Shown here in pieces: positions 53,545 through 62,627 of a DNA stretch of 64,000 nucleotides. Under the pieces are notes generated by a model. It had not been told where the DNA came from, made no database searches, and saw only the letters and a program-made list of their open reading frames with translations. Position 1 is the stretch's first letter, and every line of letters begins with the position of its first letter. The translations under genes were made by a program, and so were the position numbers. Source of the DNA: Candidatus Hadersleviella danica (lineage in GTDB: Bacteria; Chloroflexota; Anaerolineae; Promineifilales; Promineifilaceae); NCBI GenBank assembly GCA_016711405.1, contig JADJSZ010000001.1, positions 62,001 through 126,000 on the forward strand, in the 5' to 3' direction.

Positions 53545-54058
53545 GGCCAAGGTCGAGGAGATGCTCAAAAATAGCCCATTGCAGACCGTAGCGGGCCGGG
53601 TCCCAATAACTAAGCGGGCTGTGGAAACGCACCGAAAGATTGAAGGGAAAGAGGAGGAGGGGGCCGTCGTCGTAGTGGAGGGGAATGTCGGCGGCCGTGT
53701 GTAAACAGGTACTCAGCCCAAACCAAAAGAGAGATGCCCCCCATGTGGCGTTTCGCCGCCATGCCAGATAGCCCACGGCCGTATACGCCAGCGTCAGCAG
53801 AGGCGCGTGGAAAACATTGTGCAGGGTTTTGACCAACACGCTCTCGAAAAAGAGATGGTCAAACAGGTATTGCACATTGGAGGAGTAGCCCACCCCTGCG
53901 GGATACAGGGGGGAGCCACCTAGCCAGTCATAGCCAATCAACCCAATCGTCAGGGCGATGAGGGGCATATCGGGCATAAACGAGCCGAGCAACAGCGGCC
54001 ATGTTTGCACGGCCGGTACACGGAATGTGGTGCGCCCTTTCTGCACGCGGTTGACCAC
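53507..54058 (-). CDS. Multipass membrane protein, DUF457/DUF4184-like (putative metal-dependent hydrolase)
   Basis: ~183 residues. PLLLGSFMPDMPLIALTIGL near the start, then HNVFHAPLLTLAYTAVGYLA, CLHTAADIPLHYDDGPLLLF and SPLSYWDPARYGLQWAIFEH. The D-x-P, H-x-x-x-H and H-x-x-x-D-x-x-x-H-x-D-D arrangement in membrane helices resembles the YdjM-type 'metal-dependent hydrolase' membrane families. The start is unclear: the open frame extends back only to a stop, and an indel near an ATG at ~54090 could hide the real one. Overlaps the CotH gene 3' end by 38 bp, convergent. Confidence 0.65.
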   Translation of the reverse strand: MVNRVQKGRTTFRVPAVQTWPLLLGSFMPDMPLIALTIGLIGYDWLGGSPLYPAGVGYSSNVQYLFDHLFFESVLVKTLHNVFHAPLLTLAYTAVGYLAWRRNATWGASLFWFGLSTCLHTAADIPLHYDDGPLLLFPFNLSVRFHSPLSYWDPARYGLQWAIFEHLLDLGLIVYLVWGRRRH

Positions 54059-54120
54059 GGCCGCTACTAAGACATGGGGAGTAGGTATTCATTTAGGGGA
54101 GATACCTTGGCACTATCTCA

Positions 54121-54924
54121 TCACGGTTGCAAATAGGTGGCCAAAAATTGGAGCGTTTGTTGCCACGCCTGCCCCGCAGGGTGGTTGAGGTCGGCCAAAT
54201 TTTCGCTATCCAAAAAGGCGTGCCCCACGCCGGGGTAGACGGTGAATTCATTGGGCAAGCCCCGCTCTTGCACGGCCGCTTCTAATTTTTCCACATCGCT
54301 CAGGGGAATGGAGCTATCCGTCTCACCGAAAATGCCTAAAAAGGGGCTGTTGAGTTGGCCGAGGTCGGCCGCGCTCTCCACCTCTACCCCGCCGCCGTAA
54401 TAATCCACCACGGCCGCCAAATCCCCATGCCGCGTGCCCAATCCAAACGATTGTCGGCCGCCAAAACAAAAGCCCATCGTCGCCACCCGCGCCCCATCCA
54501 CATTGGGCAAGCCCCGCAAATAGGCGAGGCCGCTGTCCAAATCGCTCTCGATTTGGCTGGCAGGCGTGTTGGTGGTCAGGTAGAGCGCACGGGAAACTTG
54601 GTTGGTGGTCTCGCCGCGATAGGCATCGGCCGCCAGCACGACATACCCCTCGACCGCCAGCGCATCCGCAATGCGGGTGATGTCTTCGTTCAACCCCCAC
54701 CATTCGTGGATGAGCAAAACGGCTGGGTATGGCCCCGCTCCCTCTGGTTCGGCCAGATAGCCGTGCAAGGTCGCCCCATCGGCCGCAGGAAACGTGCGGT
54801 TGGTAAACTCAGTGGCCGTCACACCCGTCGCCACCTCATACAGCGCAGGTCCCCCCAAGGCCAAAATTCCAATCAACACCAGTCCCAACACCCCCCACAA
54901 CAACCATTTTGCGAATCGCTTCAT
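54121..54924 (-). CDS. Dienelactone hydrolase family protein, membrane-anchored
   Basis: 267 residues. A single N-terminal membrane anchor (WLLWGVLGLVLIGILALGG, residues ~7-25) places the alpha/beta hydrolase outside. Nucleophile Cys in VATMGFCFGGRQSF (G-x-C-x-G, as in dienelactone hydrolases), Asp in GETDSSIPLSDVE and His in YPGVGHAFLDSENL complete the triad. LLIHEWWGLNEDITRIAD is the oxyanion region. ATG 54924 is preceded by AAGGAGGT at 5 nt. Substrate unknown; these enzymes act on lactones and esters. Confidence 0.9.
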   Translation of the reverse strand: MKRFAKWLLWGVLGLVLIGILALGGPALYEVATGVTATEFTNRTFPAADGATLHGYLAEPEGAGPYPAVLLIHEWWGLNEDITRIADALAVEGYVVLAADAYRGETTNQVSRALYLTTNTPASQIESDLDSGLAYLRGLPNVDGARVATMGFCFGGRQSFGLGTRHGDLAAVVDYYGGGVEVESAADLGQLNSPFLGIFGETDSSIPLSDVEKLEAAVQERGLPNEFTVYPGVGHAFLDSENLADLNHPAGQAWQQTLQFLATYLQP

Positions 54925-54987
54925 ACGACCTCCTTGAAAATTACGAATTACGTTACGAGTTACGAATGACAAATGGCCAATGACAAA
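54925..54987. repeat. Word-repeat spacer (AATTACG, GACAAAT)
   Basis: ATTACGAATTACGTTACGAG followed by ATGACAAATGGCCAATGACA. The same words are common in Nostoc-type intergenic regions. Confidence 0.6.
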
Positions 54988-56520
54988 TTACTCCCCAAAT
55001 TTATCCAAAATCGCCCGTTTCATGGCGTGCCCCATGAGGGTGGGGGCGAGGGTGCCGAGGAGGGCGAACAGTTTGGCGGCCGTGCCCGGTAGGAGGCGGC
55101 GACGGCCGCTTTGGACAGCCGCCACCACCTGCTCCGCCACCATTTCAGGAGCCATGCGGGTTTGTTCGCGGCTGTTGTCGGGGCTGTAGCGGCGGGCGTG
55201 GGCGGTGCGGGTGGGGCCGGGGTAAACGGTGAGCAAGCGCGGCCGAGGCACGGCCGTGGCCAAACTGCGGCCGTAACTGGCCAAGCCATCCTTGGTGGCC
55301 GCATACACGGCCGCGCCGGGGTAGCCCACATAATGGGAAAGCGACGAAATCAGCACCACCTGCGTTTGGCCATCCACCACCCCCGCCGCCAACAAACCCG
55401 TGGTCAGCAGGAGCGGGGCACTGAAATTGACAGCCACGACCTTGAGTTGGGCGGCGATGGGCAGGCGGGCAAAATGTCCCGCCGCGCTAATGCCCGCATT
55501 GTGGACGAGCAACGTCGGCCGTGGCCCCTCGGCCAAGGTTTGCACCACACGGGCAATGTCGGCGGGGTTGGCTAAATCGGCGGGCAATATGGCCATCTCG
55601 CCCCCCTGTTGGCGCACGGCCGCTTGCGTCTCCACCGCCCCGCCCACGTTCACATCAATGCCTGTGATGCGGTAGCCCGCTTGGGACAAGCGCAAGGCCA
55701 AGGCACGGCCGATGCCCTCCGCCACGCCTGTAATCACGGCATGGGCTGGGCTGGTGGGGGTGGATGGGGGCATGGTTCGGCCGCCGCGCCGCATGGCCCA
55801 CTCGAGCGGTGTGCCCCCAAGCAAACCCACTTGGCGCAAAACTTTGTTGCCCAGCCCAATGGCCACGTTGCCCTTATCGGTGCGTTGGATGATGCGCACC
55901 ATTTGGCTGGCGGTGGCCTCGGCCGTGGGAAAGCGGTTCCAATCCATTTGGGTGGGCGGGATGCCAATTTTGGCGTGCATGCCCGTGTTGGCCGCGCCGG
56001 GGTGAAGGGTTTGCACGCGCACGCCTGCCTGAGCCAACTCGAGGCGCACACTGCGGGCGAAGCCATCCAGCGCCGCTTTGGTGGCCGTGTAGGTGGCGTA
56101 ATCGGCCGTGGGCAAAGCCGAAGCGACGGAGCTGACGAAGACGATTTTGCCTTGCGCGGCCGTGAGCAGGGGCAACAAGGCGTGGGTGAGGGCGATGGGG
56201 GTGGTCAGGTTGACTTGCACCATCTGGAGCAGGTGGCCTGTGGGTTGGTCGGCGGGGCGGCCGTAATAGCCCACGGCCGCGTTGTGGATGAGCAAATCGA
56301 GGGTTTGGATGCCCTGTGCGGCCAGCCATGTGGCGATTTGCTCGGCCGCCTCGGGGTCGCCCAAATCGGCGCGGCAATAGGTGGTGGGGGTGAAAAGGGT
56401 GGGGTCTAGCTGGGCAAGGGGTTGGCGGCCGACCAGCACAAGGGAGGCTCCCTTCTGCTGGTAAATTCGCGCCATTTCCAAACCCAACCCACTTGTCGCG
56501 CCAGTGATGAGGATGTGCAT
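54988..56520 (-). CDS. Tandem double short-chain dehydrogenase/reductase
   Basis: 510 residues made of two SDR domains in one chain. Domain 1 (1-~245): ILITGATSGLGLEMARIY (TGxxxGxG), LLIHNAAVG, VSSVASALPTADYATYTATK (Ser and YxxxK). Domain 2 (~258-510): AVITGVAEGIGRALALRLSQ, LLVHNAGIS, ISSLSHYVGYPGAAVYAATK (Ser and YxxxK). Both nucleotide sites and both catalytic triads look intact, so both halves may be active. Domain linker TMPPSTPTSPAH. The frame is uninterrupted, so the fusion is not a frameshift artefact. Upstream crtI (82 nt) on the same strand suggests lipid or isoprenoid metabolism. Confidence 0.88.
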   Translation of the reverse strand: MHILITGATSGLGLEMARIYQQKGASLVLVGRQPLAQLDPTLFTPTTYCRADLGDPEAAEQIATWLAAQGIQTLDLLIHNAAVGYYGRPADQPTGHLLQMVQVNLTTPIALTHALLPLLTAAQGKIVFVSSVASALPTADYATYTATKAALDGFARSVRLELAQAGVRVQTLHPGAANTGMHAKIGIPPTQMDWNRFPTAEATASQMVRIIQRTDKGNVAIGLGNKVLRQVGLLGGTPLEWAMRRGGRTMPPSTPTSPAHAVITGVAEGIGRALALRLSQAGYRITGIDVNVGGAVETQAAVRQQGGEMAILPADLANPADIARVVQTLAEGPRPTLLVHNAGISAAGHFARLPIAAQLKVVAVNFSAPLLLTTGLLAAGVVDGQTQVVLISSLSHYVGYPGAAVYAATKDGLASYGRSLATAVPRPRLLTVYPGPTRTAHARRYSPDNSREQTRMAPEMVAEQVVAAVQSGRRRLLPGTAAKLFALLGTLAPTLMGHAMKRAILDKFGE

Positions 56521-56524
56521 GGGG

Positions 56525-56601
56525 GAGTGGAGGGGAAGTGGTTAGTGGCTAGTGGTTAGTGGGGAACTCCTCACTAACCACTAGCCACTAGCCACTAATC
56601 A
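56525..56601. repeat. Inverted word-repeat spacer (GGTTAGTGGCTAGT / ACCACTAGCCACTA)
   Basis: AGTGGTTAGTGGCTAGTGGT on the left and its complement ACCACTAGCCACTAGCCACT on the right can form a stem of more than 20 bp between the double SDR and crtI. The same words lie at 2830-2855, 34445-34478 and 60035-60062. Confidence 0.75.
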
Positions 56602-58098
56602 CTATTCGCGGGGGGAGCCGCCTGCGCCGATTAAATCGGCCGCGATTTTGCCCGAGGCGAGCACGCCGGGCAGACCCGCGCCGGGGTGGGTTCCCGCCCC
56701 CACAAAGTAGAGGTTGGCAATGTCTTCGGATTGGTTGTGCGGCCGAAACCATGCCGATTGGGTCAAAATCGGTTGCACCGAGAAGGCCGAACCCATGTAG
56801 CTGTTCAGCGTGTTTTGGAAGTGGAGTGGGTCAATGTAATGCTCGGCCACGATATTGGCTTGCAGGTCGGGCAGGTAGTTGTCTTCCAAGAACTGCATGA
56901 TTTTGTCGCGGTACGGTTTGGCCGCCGTGCGCCAATCTGTGCCCGAGGCGAGGTGGGGCACGGGCGAAAGCACATAGAAATTCTCGCACCCCTCGGGGGC
57001 AATAGATGGGTCGGTTTTGCTGGGCATGTGCAGGTAGAGCGAAAAATCATCGGGCAGTTCTTTCTTGTTAAAGATGTCGTGCAACAACTCTTTGTAGCGC
57101 GGCCCCAAAATAATGTTGTGGTGTTGCAAGCCTGTGTCCAAATACCGCTTTTTCGTCCCAAAATAAATGACGAACAGGGACATGCTGTAGCGGGTCAGCT
57201 TTTTGTAGCGGGTGTCGGAGTTGCGCAAGCCGCGATGGGATTTGTCTATCAGGTGCAGATAGGTGCTGGCCACGTCGGCGTTGGAGACGACGACATCCGC
57301 TTTGTGGAGGGAGCCATCGCGTAGGCGGATGCCGAGGGCACGGCCGTTTTCGACAACGATTTTGTCCACATCGGCATTGAGGGTGATACGGCCGCCAATC
57401 TCCTCAAACGCCTGCCCCATGCCCTTTACAATTTGGCCCGTGCCGCCCATCGCATAAAAAACGCCCCATTGCCGCTCCAAATAATGGATGAGGGCGTAAA
57501 TCGAGGTCGAATCAAACGGGTTGCCGCCGATGAGCAAGGGGTGGAAGGAGAAACATTGGCGCAGAAAATCATCTTGGATGAACTGCGACACATATTGGTA
57601 GACGCTTTTGTGGGATTGCAGGCGCACCAAGTCGGGCACCACCTTGAGCATGTCGCTGAATTTGAGGAAGGGGGTCTCAATCAGGGCCATGCCCGTCTCG
57701 AAGATGGCCTTGATGGCTTGCACGAAGTCGAGGTAGTTTTGTTTGTCGGCGGGGTTCCAACGTTCAATTTGGTTCAGAATAAATTCGTTGTCGCCGTTGT
57801 AGTCGAAATGTTTGCCTTGGTCGTCGTAGATGCGGTAGAAGGGGTCGCAGGGGACGAATTGGACGTAGTCGGCGCGGTTTTTGCCTGCCACGGCAAATAC
57901 CTCGTCGAACATGTAGGGGGCGGTGATGACGGTAGGGCCGCCGTCGAAGTGGAAGCCGTTTTGTTCGTAGACGTAGGCACGGCCGCCTAACTTGTCCCGC
58001 TTCTCAAAGATGTGCACATCGTGCCCAGCCGCTTGCAAGCGAATCGCGGCCGATAATCCCCCAAACCCACTCCCTATGATGATGATTTTCTGGCGCAT
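56602..58098 (-). CDS. Phytoene desaturase-type carotenoid oxidoreductase (CrtI family)
   Basis: 498 residues, FAD enzyme desaturating phytoene/neurosporene. The N-terminal dinucleotide fold [20 protein letters not shown] with [20 protein letters not shown] then [38 protein letters not shown] marks the middle. The C-terminal bacterial phytoene dehydrogenase signature is [20 protein letters not shown] followed by [11 protein letters not shown] 58098 is the first codon of the fold. No other crt genes are in view. Carotenoids would be precursors of the retinal needed by the heliorhodopsin, but no carotenoid cleavage enzyme is seen. Confidence 0.93.
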   Translation of the reverse strand: MRQKIIIIGSGFGGLSAAIRLQAAGHDVHIFEKRDKLGGRAYVYEQNGFHFDGGPTVITAPYMFDEVFAVAGKNRADYVQFVPCDPFYRIYDDQGKHFDYNGDNEFILNQIERWNPADKQNYLDFVQAIKAIFETGMALIETPFLKFSDMLKVVPDLVRLQSHKSVYQYVSQFIQDDFLRQCFSFHPLLIGGNPFDSTSIYALIHYLERQWGVFYAMGGTGQIVKGMGQAFEEIGGRITLNADVDKIVVENGRALGIRLRDGSLHKADVVVSNADVASTYLHLIDKSHRGLRNSDTRYKKLTRYSMSLFVIYFGTKKRYLDTGLQHHNIILGPRYKELLHDIFNKKELPDDFSLYLHMPSKTDPSIAPEGCENFYVLSPVPHLASGTDWRTAAKPYRDKIMQFLEDNYLPDLQANIVAEHYIDPLHFQNTLNSYMGSAFSVQPILTQSAWFRPHNQSEDIANLYFVGAGTHPGAGLPGVLASGKIAADLIGAGGSPRE

Positions 58099-58219
58099 GG
58101 AATTGAATGCCTCGTTATTGGTTATTCGTTATTGGTTAGTTTAGACCAAGAATAACATTTTGTGCATATTTTGCACAAGTTTTGTCTATAAATCGCTTAT
58201 GAAATGCCCCTCATTCTCA

Positions 58220-58295
58220 AGTGCGACGCACCTTCAAGGTGCGTCGCACTTAAATGCTCTAAAACCTGCGAGGTCTTCAAGACCTCGCAGGTTTT
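58220..58295. terminator. Two perfect hairpins between crtI and the cyclase gene
   Basis: Hairpin 1 (58220-58251): AGTGCGACGCACCTT/AAGGTGCGTCGCACT. Hairpin 2 (58261-58295): AAAACCTGCGAGGTCTT/AAGACCTCGCAGGTTTT. Both lack a true loop beyond 1-2 nt and carry A/T ends, so they can terminate in either direction. Hairpin 2 has a relative at 62998-63030, so it is a dispersed repeat. Confidence 0.7.
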
Positions 58296-58318
58296 CTCAA
58301 CCAATAACGAATAACTCC

Positions 58319-59233
58319 CTACCCCCCCACAATCTCATACACCCTATACGTGCCACTTTTGCCCTTCACGGTGAGTTCGCAGGTTTGGCCGACGGCAAAA
58401 CGGCCGCCCAACTCCCCATAGGTCTGCTCCGAAATGAGCAAGCGCGACCCCACCTCTTTGTTGGCCGACTCGATTCGGCTGGCAAAATTGACAGCATCCC
58501 CAATGACCATCGTCGCGTCGCTCTGGGCATCGCCGATGTTGCCAATGACGATTTCGCCACAGTGAATGCCCACCCCAATTTGCAATTGCTGGCCGTAAGT
58601 GCGCTGGAGGTAGGGTTGCAAATCGTCCATCGCTTGAAGCATCCCCAAACCCGCCCGCACGGCCTGTTCGGCCGCGTTCGCCTCGGCATCATGCACCCCA
58701 AACAGAGCCAACAAACCATCCCCCATGTAGTTATCAATGTAGCCGCCGTGTGCCTCAATCACCTGCCGCATGGCATAAAAATAGCGGTTGAGGACGTGGA
58801 TGACATCGTAGGGCAACTGCTTTTCGGCAAAGGTGGTAAAGCCGCGAATATCGGCAAACAAAATGGCGGCGTGTTTCTCCTCGCCAACCGCGCCATACCC
58901 CTGCCCCTCTCTGGGCTGGGCGATGAGCTTAATGTCCGCCTCGTCCAGCACGAGGCGGCGCACCTTGATATCCCCTTGCACCTGCGTTTGGCAAGCCAAG
59001 CGAATCATCGGGGCAAAGTGGAGCCGTTCGGCCAACAGTTGTTCCCGTTCGTTGCGCGGGGCAATGCAAAATTCGGCTCCCTCGAGAACAACAACGCGGC
59101 AGGTGCTACACCGCGCATTACCCCCACAGACATGGGTGTGGGGAATGCCGTTCTGCAAGCTGGCCTGCAAAATAGTGGTCTCAGCATCTACTTCGATAAT
59201 CAGGTTATCAGGAAGGTAAGAAATGTGGGGCAT
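58319..59233 (-). CDS. Adenylate/guanylate cyclase with N-terminal [2Fe-2S] ferredoxin domain
   Basis: 304 residues. Domain 1 (~1-85): plant-type ferredoxin, HVCGGNARCSTCRVVVLEG with the fourth Cys in MIRLACQTQVQGD. Domain 2 (~115-304): class III cyclase catalytic domain, AILFADIRGFTTFAEKQLPY (first metal Asp), YIDNYMGDGLLALFG (second metal Asp), VIGDAVNFASRIESANKEVG (Asn/Arg of the transition state). ATG 59233 begins the ferredoxin fold; further upstream is spacer. Redox-controlled cAMP synthesis is the obvious inference. Divergent from the M23 peptidase. Confidence 0.92.
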   Translation of the reverse strand: MPHISYLPDNLIIEVDAETTILQASLQNGIPHTHVCGGNARCSTCRVVVLEGAEFCIAPRNEREQLLAERLHFAPMIRLACQTQVQGDIKVRRLVLDEADIKLIAQPREGQGYGAVGEEKHAAILFADIRGFTTFAEKQLPYDVIHVLNRYFYAMRQVIEAHGGYIDNYMGDGLLALFGVHDAEANAAEQAVRAGLGMLQAMDDLQPYLQRTYGQQLQIGVGIHCGEIVIGNIGDAQSDATMVIGDAVNFASRIESANKEVGSRLLISEQTYGELGGRFAVGQTCELTVKGKSGTYRVYEIVGG

Positions 59234-59315
59234 AGGAGGAGGGAAAGGGTATATTGGTGTATGGGTATATTGGTGTATTGTAGCACTTCCTACTTTTAAC
59301 TTCTCACTTTTCACC

Positions 59316-60056
59316 ATGTCTTTCTGGCGATTTCTCCTCCTTATTGCTGTTTTGCTGGGCACGGCCGCCGCGTTTGCCCAAGAGACGGCCGTGCCTGAAC
59401 GGCCGTTTAGCCTGCCCTTTGCCAGCCCCCCCGGCCCCGATACATGGCTCCTCGGCCAGCCGTATGGCAACACGACAGGCGCGTATAACCAACGCTTCAC
59501 CACCTATGGCGCGTCGGGGGGCATCCATTTTGGCGTGGATTTGGCCGCCCCGTGTGGCACCGAAATCGTGGCCATTGCCGATGGAGTCGTATTCATGGTG
59601 GATGGCCCGTTTGGTTCGCCGCCGCACAACCTGATGATAGACCATCCCGAAACGGGCTACGCCTCCATGTACGGCCATTTATTCGCGCCGCCCGATTTAC
59701 AGCCGGGCGAAGTGGTTACACGCGGCCAAGTCATTGCCCTTTCGGGCGATTCGGCGGGGACGTGTAGCCCCACAGGGGGACGGCCGCACCTCCACCTCGA
59801 AATCCGCGACATCGCTACCCATCGCCGCAAATACAACCCCCACCTGCTCATCGAAGCCAACTGGGACAGTTTGGCCTTGCTCGGCCCCTTTGGCAACAGC
59901 TTCCAGCGCGATTTAACCGACCCGCGCAAATGGCAAAGCCTCTACGACCAGCCCGAAGTGACCACGGCCGGGCCAATCGTCAACGACTTCGCCGAAACAT
60001 GGCCCCAAAGCTGGCGGGGGAGTAGGGGGGGGGAGTGGTTAGTGGTTAGTGGCTAG
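59316..60056 (+). CDS. M23-family metallopeptidase, secreted
   Basis: 246 residues. Signal peptide FWRFLLLIAVLLGTAAAFAQ with a cleavage after AFA. The LytM fold has HFGVDLAAPCGTEIVAIADG (zinc His and Asp), YASMYGHL and RPHLHLEIRD (HxH), all the ligands of an active peptidoglycan endopeptidase. The C-terminal residues after ~235 (GSRGGEWLVVSG) are encoded by a TTAGTGG word-repeat spacer, so the original end may be slightly earlier. ATG 59316 begins the signal. Possibly acts in cell separation or envelope remodelling. Confidence 0.92.
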   Translation: MSFWRFLLLIAVLLGTAAAFAQETAVPERPFSLPFASPPGPDTWLLGQPYGNTTGAYNQRFTTYGASGGIHFGVDLAAPCGTEIVAIADGVVFMVDGPFGSPPHNLMIDHPETGYASMYGHLFAPPDLQPGEVVTRGQVIALSGDSAGTCSPTGGRPHLHLEIRDIATHRRKYNPHLLIEANWDSLALLGPFGNSFQRDLTDPRKWQSLYDQPEVTTAGPIVNDFAETWPQSWRGSRGGEWLVVSG

Positions 60057-60117
60057 TGAGTAGTGCCGCATTCCCCATTCACAATTAACCATTTCCAATT
60101 CACAATTCACAATTCCC
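60057..60117. repeat. Word-repeat spacer (AATTCAC)
   Basis: CAATTCACAATTCACAATTC and neighbouring copies between the M23 gene and the next lipoprotein. Confidence 0.6.
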
Positions 60118-61336
60118 ATGCGCCTCCCTCTTCTTTTTAGCCTCCTCCTCCTCGTCCTGCTGGGGTGCGCCCAACCCACGCCTGCGCCAGTGGTGACGGT
60201 GGTGACGGCCACAGCCACGGCCGCCCCCGCCCACACCGCCACCCCCACGGCCGAAGTCGTCGCCATCATCACCCAAGCCGCCATCCCCAGCCCCACGTCC
60301 CCCGTCCCTACTCCCCACTCTCCCACACCCATTCCGCAATCCACAATCCCCCTTCCGCAATCCTCTCCCACCCCCACTCCCACCCCCCGCTTCACCCAAC
60401 TGACCACGGCCGACTGTTGCACCAACCACGAATGGCTCAACGAGCGCGAAATTGGCTTTATTGACAGCGACCCCAACACTGGGCAAGTCGGCCTACTGGC
60501 CTTAGATGTGTTTGCAGATAGCCCCAGCCCCCGCCTGTTCTCCGCCCAAATTGGCATCCTCAGTCCCAACGGCCGTTATCTGGCCTACCCCGACCGCAAC
60601 AGCGGGCAAGCCGCTTTCATAGACCAGCAAACGGGGGCGCAATGGATGCTCAACCTGCAAGGGAACCCGCCCAACTTCTCGCCCGATAGCACACAGTTGT
60701 TGTGGACGGCCGTAGACCTGACCCTGCCCCCTACCGAACGTACGCCCACCTATTGGCTGGCGCAAGTGGATGGGAGCGAGGCGCGGGAGGTGGCCAGCGT
60801 GCCGCGCAGTTCGGCCGTGGCATGGCTTGGCTCCCAGAGCTTGCTCATCCAGCGCACCATCACGAACGAAGATGAGACGACGAGCCTTGTCTTCGGCCGT
60901 CTCTCGCTGTTCGATGGCTCGTTGGTGGATTTGTGGGCCAGCCCCAATCGGCCGCGTGGCTTTGCTCTAAACCCCAGCCGAACCCAACTCGTCTACTACA
61001 CCGCGCTCAACCCCGACCCCGCCGACAACGGCCTGTGGTTGGTGGATTTGACCACGGCCGCACCCATCCCCCCAAAAGCTCCCCTTCCTCGGCTCTTACC
61101 GCTGGCGCGACGACCAACGCCTGCTCTACATTCCGTTTGATGCGGCGGCCACCAGCCACCCTATCTACCAATATGATGTGGCCACGGCCGAAAGCCTGCT
61201 CCTGCTCGACCCAGCCCAACAGCCGTTTTTAATCGCCAACAACAATTGGAGCGTCTCAGCCGACGGCCGTGCCCTCGTCTTCCTCGCCAGCACAGGGGCA
61301 GGGCTAGATGGGTTGTGGCTGGTGGAATTAGAATAA
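60118..61336 (+). CDS. Lipoprotein with WD40/TolB-like propeller; frameshift near 61070
   Basis: A lipoprotein signal (MRLPLLFSLLLLVLLGC) and a long Thr/Pro linker (residues ~20-95), then repeated strands such as LSPNGRYLAYPDRNSGQAAF and FSPDSTQLLWTAVDLT. The first frame ends at 61140, but one added base in the C6A4 run at 61068-61077 continues into LGSYRWRDDQRLLYIPFDAA and ends WSVSADGRALVFLASTGAGL then DGLWLVELE, completing the last blade. Corrected length 406 aa. Likely binds sugar or protein on the cell surface. Confidence 0.8.
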
Positions 61337-61509
61337 ACGACAAAGACACGGCGCAAAGATTAACCAACGTAAGGTGTATGGTATAGTGGCAGTGAGATGA
61401 CACCAAGGATATATAGAGTGTAGAGATAGAGATAGAGGGGATACAGCGTGGGCTGGCCTATCGTGTTTCCTCTAGCTTTATCTCCAGCCTCTATCTAAAG
61501 GAGATAACC
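61337..61509. other. Intergenic region with an inverted AGAGATAGAGG / CCTCTATCT pair
   Basis: GAGATAGAGATAGAGGGGAT (61423-61442) faces GCCTCTATCTAAAGGAGATA (61488-61507), the latter ending in the ribosome site of the next gene. Related to the repeat at 25643. Confidence 0.45.
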
Positions 61510-62052
61510 ATGCGCCAGTTTGCGATACCCGTTTTGCTTGCTTTCTTGCTCGGGGGGTCATGTTTAGCGCGATTCAGGTGGCGCGGGGGCAAGGCGGAGG
61601 TGCGCCCGTGTTGAGCCGCGAGGTGCAGGGGGAGAATGTGCGCGAGATTGAAGTGGGGGGGGAGATGCTCGGCCGTGACCCGCAAGACCCCCACATCGGC
61701 TTCATAGATTCCCCCTCCGCCACCTGCTACCAACCCGACCCCAACCGAGACGAGTGCTTCCTGACATGGTATTACCTCGCCGTGGATGCCGCACCTAATT
61801 ACATGATTACCATGACCCTCTCCCTTAAACGAGAGTGGCCCCGTGGCACACACCCAAGGCTTCTTCCAAACCTCCATGTACATCCCCTATAACATGTTGG
61901 GGCGCGGGGTGAAGGTGGCTTGTGGGGCACTTGGCGCAGGGGGGAACCCCGCGTTGGGCAACGCTTATGCCTACACGGTGCGGGCGCGGGATAGTGCGGG
62001 CTTAGGATCAGCCAATTACGGCACGGCGTATTGCCCCGCCTATACCCCCTAA
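61510..62052 (+). CDS. Small secreted protein A (tandem paralogue of 62064); frameshifts near 61555 and 61828
   Basis: Signal peptide MRQFAIPVLLAFLLGG; one G restored in the run at 61552-61557 continues VMFSAIQVARGQGGGAPVLS. The mature core reads IGFIDSPSATCYQPDPNRDE, CFLTWYYLAVDAAPNYMITM, then (one A removed at 61827-61829) HTQGFFQTSMYIPYNMLGRG with VKVACGALGAGG and RARDSAGLGSANYGTAYCPA. Four conserved Cys suggest two disulphides. Corrected ~180 aa. No known family recognised. AAGGAG lies close upstream of the start. Confidence 0.7.
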
Positions 62053-62063
62053 AGGTGAACCAC

Positions 62064-62627
62064 ATGAAACCCTATCACCGCTGGAATAAAGTTGGGAGGG
62101 TGGTGTGGGGGGTGGTGGCTTTGGCCATTGCTCTTGGCTTTGTGTTGGTGGGGGTGCACATGGGGGTACGCGCCGAGCCGTTGGGGGGGATTGCGGCCGT
62201 GTCTTCCTCAACCCTCCCCTACCGCGAAGCGCAAGAGCCAGCCATCTCCTTTATAGATAGCCCCGACGCAACTTGTTACCGCCCCACGGCCGGGACGGGG
62301 GTTTGCTATATCGAGTGGCGCAATTTGTCGGTCACGGCCGCGCCCAGCTCTTACATCATCAGCATGACGGTGGCCATTGATGGGCAGTTGCGCGCTTATC
62401 ACAGTGGCTTTTTCCAAGACTACATGAGTATCCCCGCCGCGATGACGGCGCCGGGGTATAAGGTGGCTTGTGGGGCGCCGGGCAGTGGGGGGGATGAGTT
62501 TTGGGGCGCGACGTACAGCTATGTGATTCGGGCAGGGGAGTCGGGTGGGCTAACGGCCGCGAACTACGGCTCGGTGATGTGCCCGGCCGATGAGGTGGCG
62601 GTGTTCCTGCCACTCATTCGCCGCTAG
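62064..62627 (+). CDS. Small secreted protein B (tandem paralogue of 61510)
   Basis: 187 residues, intact. N-terminal signal/anchor VVWGVVALAIALGFVLVGVH, then the same core as its neighbour: ISFIDSPDATCYRPTAGTGV, CYIEWRNLSVTAAPSSYIIS, AYHSGFFQDYMSIPAAMTAP, YKVACGAPGSGG and LTAANYGSVMCPADEV, with four matching Cys. It ends in a basic VFLPLIRR tail, recalling short C-terminal anchors. ATG 62064 has AAAGGTG 6 nt upstream and starts 11 nt after gene A, so they form one operon. Function unknown. Confidence 0.8.
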   Translation: MKPYHRWNKVGRVVWGVVALAIALGFVLVGVHMGVRAEPLGGIAAVSSSTLPYREAQEPAISFIDSPDATCYRPTAGTGVCYIEWRNLSVTAAPSSYIISMTVAIDGQLRAYHSGFFQDYMSIPAAMTAPGYKVACGAPGSGGDEFWGATYSYVIRAGESGGLTAANYGSVMCPADEVAVFLPLIRR

